A stretch of DNA of 9,217 bases, taken from assembly GCA_944376955.1 (NCBI GenBank), contig CALWEB010000026.1, positions 1-9,217 of the forward strand, given 5' to 3'. Under the pieces are notes generated by a model. That model was not told where the DNA came from. It searched no databases and saw only the letters and a program-made list of their open reading frames with translations. Shown in pieces: positions 6,911 to 9,217 of this stretch. Made by a program: the position numbers and the translations under genes. The DNA comes from an uncultured Agathobaculum sp. (GTDB lineage: Bacteria > Bacillota > Clostridia > Oscillospirales > Butyricicoccaceae). Position 1 is the stretch's first letter; each line of letters opens with the position of its first letter.

Positions 6911-6925
6911 CAACCTCAAAGGTTG
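6911..6925 (+). promoter_or_regulatory. 5'-terminal hairpin next to the ribosome binding site
   Basis: CAACCT (6911-6916) pairs with AGGTTG (6920-6925) around a CAA loop. It begins at the predicted transcription start and touches the GGGAGG ribosome binding site (6925-6930). An alternative pairing, CCTC (6914-6917) with GAGG (6927-6930), would cover the ribosome binding site. It may stabilise the mRNA 5' end or tune translation; this is inference. Confidence 0.4.
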
Positions 6926-6940
6926 GGAGGATATAAAACT

Positions 6941-7351
6941 ATGGTAAAACTGATTATTGGCGGTACCGGCTCTGGCAAGACCAAGGAATTGATCGACCAG
7001 GTCAACACCGCGGTACAAGAAGAAAAGGGAAGTGTGGTTTGCATTTCGCGCGGCAATAAACTGACTTTTGACATTTCGCATGATGCGCGTTTGATTGATG
7101 CAACCGATTACCCGATCAAGGATTATGCAAGCCTGCTGGGATTCGTGTGCGGTATCCACGCCGGCAACTATGATATTACGCGTGTGTTCATCGACGGCCT
7201 GTACAAGATCACTGGGATCAAGGACGTTGCCAAGGCGGAGGAGTTCCTCAATATGCTCGATCAGTTCTCTTCCAAGCACAGCGTAAACTTTACGGTTTCC
7301 CTGAGCGAGGAGCCGTCCGCCGCGACCGAGGGTATGAAGCGCTTCCTGTAA
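6941..7351 (+). CDS. Small P-loop ATP/GTP-binding protein of unknown function
   Basis: A 136-residue soluble protein. The N-terminus is a textbook Walker A loop, GGTGSGKT (7-14, K13 and T14). A Walker B-like strand, RVFIDGL (81-87), ends in D85. Between them lies VVCISRGNK (32-40), which resembles the strand after the P-loop helix in small kinase-like or RecA-like NTPases. Small proteins of this shape recur in Clostridia as uncharacterised ATP-binding proteins; I recall the pattern but no function. At 136 residues it is shorter than most NTPases and lacks a clear lid or sensor region. Start ATG 6941 has GGGAGG at 6925-6930, 10 nt upstream. A longer frame from 6896 would start upstream of the predicted promoter's transcription start and is rejected. 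It is a single-gene unit with its own promoter and terminator. Confidence 0.88.
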   Translation: MVKLIIGGTGSGKTKELIDQVNTAVQEEKGSVVCISRGNKLTFDISHDARLIDATDYPIKDYASLLGFVCGIHAGNYDITRVFIDGLYKITGIKDVAKAEEFLNMLDQFSSKHSVNFTVSLSEEPSAATEGMKRFL

Positions 7352-7381
7352 GCGGATACTTAGCGGTGATAGCAGCATAAT

Positions 7382-7411
7382 AAAAAGCAGCGATTTTGTC
7401 GCTGCTTTTTT
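7382..7411 (+). terminator. Intrinsic terminator after the P-loop gene
   Basis: Arms AAAAAGCAGCGA (7382-7393) and TCGCTGCTTTTT (7399-7410) around a TTTTG loop, followed by further T residues. The stop codon lies 30 nt upstream. The symmetrical A/T flanks would also allow weak termination on the other strand, but no - strand gene is nearby. Confidence 0.93.
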
Positions 7412-7580
7412 CTTTTTCTGGGAAAATGGAACGCAGGAAAAGGGCGGAATACAAGGGGAAATCCTTTGCACACAAAAATGGTATCATTTCGCACAATAAC
7501 AGTGGATTTTTGCACTTTCAGACAAGAAATGACGTGGAAAACAGCCGGAATAGAGGGAGTGCGAAAAAATTTTAGAAATT
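7412..7580. other. AT-rich intergenic region upstream of the atp operon, with spaced GCAC motifs
   Basis: No gene is supported between the terminator at 7382-7411 and the atp promoter. TTTGCAC (7465-7471), TTTCGCAC (7487-7494) and TTTGCAC (7509-7515) start 22 bp apart, and an inverted copy, GTGCGAAA, lies at 7559-7566. TGGTATCAT (7479-7487) resembles an extended -10 but has no matching -35. These may be protein-binding sites or chance in AT-rich DNA. Confidence 0.4.
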
Positions 7581-7612
7581 CCTGATAAAAAGTGTTTCAC
7601 TTTTTGATCAGG
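7581..7612. repeat. Long inverted repeat overlapping the atp promoter
   Basis: Fourteen paired positions around a TTT centre (7595-7597): inner arms AAAAAGTG (7587-7594) and CACTTTTT (7598-7605), outer arms CCTGAT (7581-7586) and ATCAGG (7607-7612), with one unpaired G at 7606. It covers the -35 region and ends 5 bp before the TATAAT box. It therefore lies upstream of the predicted transcript and is more likely a protein-binding dyad than an RNA hairpin. The regulator is unknown. Confidence 0.75.
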
Positions 7613-7623
7613 TTAGGTATAAT
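7595..7623 (+). promoter_or_regulatory. Promoter of the ATP synthase operon
   Basis: A perfect TATAAT (-10) lies at 7618-7623. The best-spaced -35 is TTTCAC (7595-7600), 17 bp away, which is a poor match and sits inside the inverted repeat. A strong -10 with a weak -35 under a dyad suggests control by a DNA-binding protein. Predicted transcription start is about 7629-7631, leaving a leader of about 20 nt before the GGGAGGGGG ribosome binding site. Confidence 0.6.
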
Positions 7624-7651
7624 AAAAACTGATATGTGGGAGGGGGCAGTT

Positions 7652-7762
7652 ATGCCTGTTTGGCACAGCTGTACCCGTGATATCAAATTGGCTTTACGGG
7701 GGAATGCGGTTGAGTCAAAAAAAGGACCATTGGAGTGTGCTGCGTTACCTGATTTACTTTAG
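7652..7762 (+). CDS. Possible 36-residue ORF at the start of the atp operon (leader peptide or out-of-frame atpZ start)
   Basis: ATG 7652 has the best ribosome binding site in the region, GGGAGGGGG (7638-7646), with ideal spacing. The frame (begins MPVWHSCTRDIKLALRGNAV) runs 36 codons to TAG 7760-7762 and overlaps the atpZ-like gene in a different frame. It has no recognisable domain. An A7 run (7717-7723) lies inside it; with six A residues the frame would continue directly into atpZ. So it is either a translated leader peptide, a remnant start of atpZ broken by one base, or a site of slippage. Confidence 0.35.
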   Translation: MPVWHSCTRDIKLALRGNAVESKKGPLECAALPDLL

Positions 7763-7967
7763 TCAGGTGGGGTTCACGGTCGTTACACCGCCGGTACTCT
7801 GCTGCTTCGGGGCAATCTGGCTCCGGAACCGGTTTGGATGGGGCAACGGCGTGGTGATCGTTGGAATCCTGCTCGGGATAGCGGTCGCAGCCTGCGGACT
7901 GCGGGATTTCCTGCGGTTTACCGAGCGAAAAGCCAGAGAAAGCGAACGAAAGGAGAAACTGCCGTGA
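7704..7967 (+). CDS. atpZ: AtpZ/AtpI-type small membrane protein of the ATP synthase operon
   Basis: A short membrane protein (87 residues from ATG 7704) at the head of the ATP synthase genes, where Bacillota carry atpZ. There are two membrane segments, about 12-40 (YLIYFSQVGFTVVTPPVLCC) and 49-70 (GVVIVGILLGIAVAACGLRD), joined by the basic loop WLRNRFGWG, then a charged tail. The layout (G.s.v.P...g..l..r.g..........G...G) fits the AtpZ family, which accompanies AtpI and is linked to cation uptake or assembly of the Fo ring. The start is uncertain. ATG 7704 is too close to the GGGGGA at 7698-7703; TTG 7710 has ideal spacing from it; GTG 7677 (96 residues) has no ribosome binding site. Its TGA overlaps the GTG start of atpI, implying coupled translation. 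Confidence 0.72.
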   Translation: MRLSQKKDHWSVLRYLIYFSQVGFTVVTPPVLCCFGAIWLRNRFGWGNGVVIVGILLGIAVAACGLRDFLRFTERKARESERKEKLP

Positions 7968-8347
7968 CGGGAAAAGAGATCGTACGGGAAGAATCGGCGC
8001 GGATGCTGCGCGGGATGGCGCCGCTGACGCTCATCGCCTTCGGCATTTTTGTGCTGGCAGGCTGTGAGGCATGGCGGGCAGGCATCAGCCTGCTGCTGGG
8101 CGCGGGCTATTCGCTGGTTCTGTTCCGCATGATCGGCAATAACGTTGCCAAAGCTGCCCTGTTCCCACCGGATCAGGCGACCCGCATCGTGCGGCGCGGC
8201 TATTTCTTCCGTTATGTGCTGACCGGCCTTGCGGTGTTTGCGGCGATCAAAGCGCCGTTCATCCATCCACTGGCCGCGGTCCTGCCGCTCTTCTTTCCCA
8301 AAGTGGTTTTACTCTGGTACAATGTAGTTCAGAGGAAAGGAGGTTAG
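7964..8347 (+). CDS. atpI: ATP synthase subunit I (AtpI)
   Basis: A 127-residue membrane protein with four hydrophobic segments at about 18-34, 40-57, 80-97 and 102-120. The arrangement (charged N-terminus, helices 1-2, a loop containing FPPDQATRIVRRGYFFRY, helices 3-4 ending FFPKVVLLWYNVV) is that of ATP synthase subunit I, a chaperone that helps assemble the c-ring. The position between atpZ and atpB supports it. Start GTG 7964 overlaps the atpZ stop as GTGA and has AAAGGAG at 7949-7955, 8 nt upstream. The longer frame from 7838 would run inside atpZ and its extra residues are basic and non-membrane, so it is rejected. The stop is 3 nt before the atpB start. Confidence 0.85.
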   Translation: MTGKEIVREESARMLRGMAPLTLIAFGIFVLAGCEAWRAGISLLLGAGYSLVLFRMIGNNVAKAALFPPDQATRIVRRGYFFRYVLTGLAVFAAIKAPFIHPLAAVLPLFFPKVVLLWYNVVQRKGG

Positions 8348-8350
8348 ACG

Positions 8351-9070
8351 GTGAATGTTGAAATAAACGGCCCACAGGTACTGGGGTATTTTTTCGGCAA
8401 TCCCAATCTGCCGATCACGGAAACCATGCGCAACGCATGGATTGTGATGGCATTTATCCTGTTCCTGTGCATTTTCCTCACGCACCGGATGCAGAAGATC
8501 CCAAAGGGGAAACAGGCGCTTGCGGAAAAGGCTGTCATTATGATTGACAATCTGGTGGACAGCACCATGGGGCAGGGATGCCGGGCATTTTCGCCTTATA
8601 TTGCAACCCTGTTGCTGAGCTCGCTGTTCGGCTCGCTGGCGTCGCTGTTCTGGATGCGTCCGGTAACGGCCGACCTGAATACGACACTGGGCTGGGCGCT
8701 GATTACGTTCATCCTGATCACGTACAACAAGATCAAGTATGGCGGCATCGGCGGCTATCTCAAGAGCTTCCTTGAGCCGGTTTTCGTCATGGCGCCGCTC
8801 AATGTGCTCAGCGAAGTGGCCACCCCGGTCTCCATGTCCTTCCGTCATTTCGGTAACATGGCGGGTGGCCTTGTCATTTCGACACTGATTATGGGCGCAC
8901 TGGAGGTTCTGTCAAACGCGATTCTGGGCTTTTTGCCCGTTCCGCTGTTGCAGATCGGTATACCCGGTGTCCTTTCGCTGTACTTTGACTGCTTCACTGC
9001 TTGTATGCAGGCATTCATCTTCAGTATGCTGACCATGGCTTATGTAGGTGATGCGCGCGGCAGCAGCTGA
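8351..9070 (+). CDS. atpB: F1Fo ATP synthase subunit a (AtpB)
   Basis: A 239-residue integral membrane subunit that forms the two ion half-channels next to the c-ring. The essential arginine is R165 in MSFRHFGNMAGG (162-173), equivalent to R210 of the Escherichia coli protein in its L-R-x-F-G-N motif. MQAFIFSMLTMAYV (219-232) in the last helix is the conserved Q-A-F-(I/V)-F signature. FLEPVFVMAPLNVLSE (140-155) leads into the helix pair. Length is typical for clostridial subunit a. The coupling ion (H+ or Na+) cannot be decided, because it is set mainly by the c subunit, which is cut off. Start GTG 8351 has a full AAAGGAGG (8336-8343), 7 nt upstream. It follows atpI by 3 nt and precedes atpE by 75 nt. 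Confidence 0.97.
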   Translation: MNVEINGPQVLGYFFGNPNLPITETMRNAWIVMAFILFLCIFLTHRMQKIPKGKQALAEKAVIMIDNLVDSTMGQGCRAFSPYIATLLLSSLFGSLASLFWMRPVTADLNTTLGWALITFILITYNKIKYGGIGGYLKSFLEPVFVMAPLNVLSEVATPVSMSFRHFGNMAGGLVISTLIMGALEVLSNAILGFLPVPLLQIGIPGVLSLYFDCFTACMQAFIFSMLTMAYVGDARGSS

Positions 9071-9105
9071 CGCGCAGGGTACGGCAATTCACAACCGAAT
9101 CCATT

Positions 9106-9137
9106 CTCAAATTTTGAACAACAACATTTTCAGGAGG
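9106..9137 (+). promoter_or_regulatory. A/U-rich translation initiation region of atpE
   Basis: The 75-nt gap between atpB and atpE is long for this operon, where other gaps are 0-3 nt. Its last part is A/T-rich (CAAATTTTGAACAACAACAT) and should be weakly structured, leading into AGGAGG (9132-9137). A U/A-rich enhancer before atpE raises c-subunit synthesis in Escherichia coli; the same role here is inferred by analogy. Confidence 0.4.
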
Positions 9138-9145
9138 AAAAAAGT

Positions 9146-9217
9146 ATGGATCCCAAAGCATTTGTAGCAGGCATGTCCGCCCTCGGCGCCGGTATGGCGA
9201 TGATCGCAGGTCTTGGC
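9146..9217 (+). CDS. atpE: ATP synthase subunit c (AtpE), 5' end only
   Basis: The first 24 codons (MDPKAFVAGMSALGAGMAMI, then AGLG) run to the window edge. The glycine/alanine-rich first transmembrane helix with G-x-G-x-x-M/A spacing (SALGAGMAMIAGLG) is characteristic of the c subunit, the rotor ring protein. Its position directly after atpB is the standard order. Start ATG 9146 has AGGAGG at 9132-9137. The ion-binding carboxylate and any Na+-site glutamine lie beyond the window. Confidence 0.9.
   Translation, partial: MDPKAFVAGMSALGAGMAMIAGLG

Noticed and set aside
6905..7471. 188-codon open frame on the - strand over the P-loop gene.
   Set aside because: It passes through the terminator hairpin and opposite a clear Walker A protein; no domain is visible.
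7838..7963. Longer AtpI starting inside atpZ.
   Set aside because: The extra residues are the alternate-frame reading of atpZ; GTG 7964 has a good ribosome binding site and the usual GTGA overlap.

Overview
The window looks like ordinary chromosomal DNA from a low- to mid-GC Gram-positive bacterium of the class Clostridia (Bacillota), plausibly an Oscillospiraceae/Butyricicoccaceae-type gut anaerobe. The clues are strong AGGAGG-like ribosome binding sites, sigma-A-like promoters, intrinsic terminators with A/T-flanked hairpins, a Bacillus-type ExoA, a DacF-like carboxypeptidase, a small clostridial P-loop protein, and an atpZ-atpI-atpB-atpE gene order. The genus cannot be fixed from the sequence alone. 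There is no transposase, integrase, CRISPR array, phage gene or tRNA.

Layout. (1) Positions 10-160 are the end of an rRNA operon: a complete 5S rRNA and its terminator. A HAD-family phosphatase gene (178-825) begins only 17 nt after the terminator. (2) A sigma-A-like promoter at 937-965 precedes a tight five-gene + strand operon (1064-4587): VOC protein, alpha/beta hydrolase, class I/II aminotransferase, second VOC protein, and exodeoxyribonuclease III (ExoA/Xth). It ends in a symmetrical hairpin (4603-4639) shared with a convergent AEC-family transporter gene on the - strand (4654-5589, TTG start). (3) The transporter has a near-consensus promoter (5620-5649) and is divergent from a DacF/PBP5-type D-Ala-D-Ala carboxypeptidase (5708-6841). 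(4) A small P-loop protein of unknown function (6941-7351) has its own promoter, a 5'-terminal hairpin and a terminator. (5) After about 200 bp of AT-rich intergenic DNA with spaced GCAC motifs and a long inverted repeat, the F1Fo ATP synthase operon starts: atpZ-like, atpI, atpB, and the first 24 codons of atpE, cut by the window edge.

How the genes work together. The ATP synthase genes form a clear functional unit for membrane assembly of the Fo sector. The five-gene operon mixes small-molecule enzymes with a DNA-repair nuclease and has no obvious common pathway. The rest are independent housekeeping units. I see no convincing previously undescribed system. The most interesting signals are regulatory: the inverted repeat at the atp promoter, the start region of atpZ (a well-placed ATG in the wrong frame joined to the atpZ frame by an A7 run), a possible leaderless 31-codon ORF that abuts the first VOC gene, and the conserved-looking P-loop orphan.
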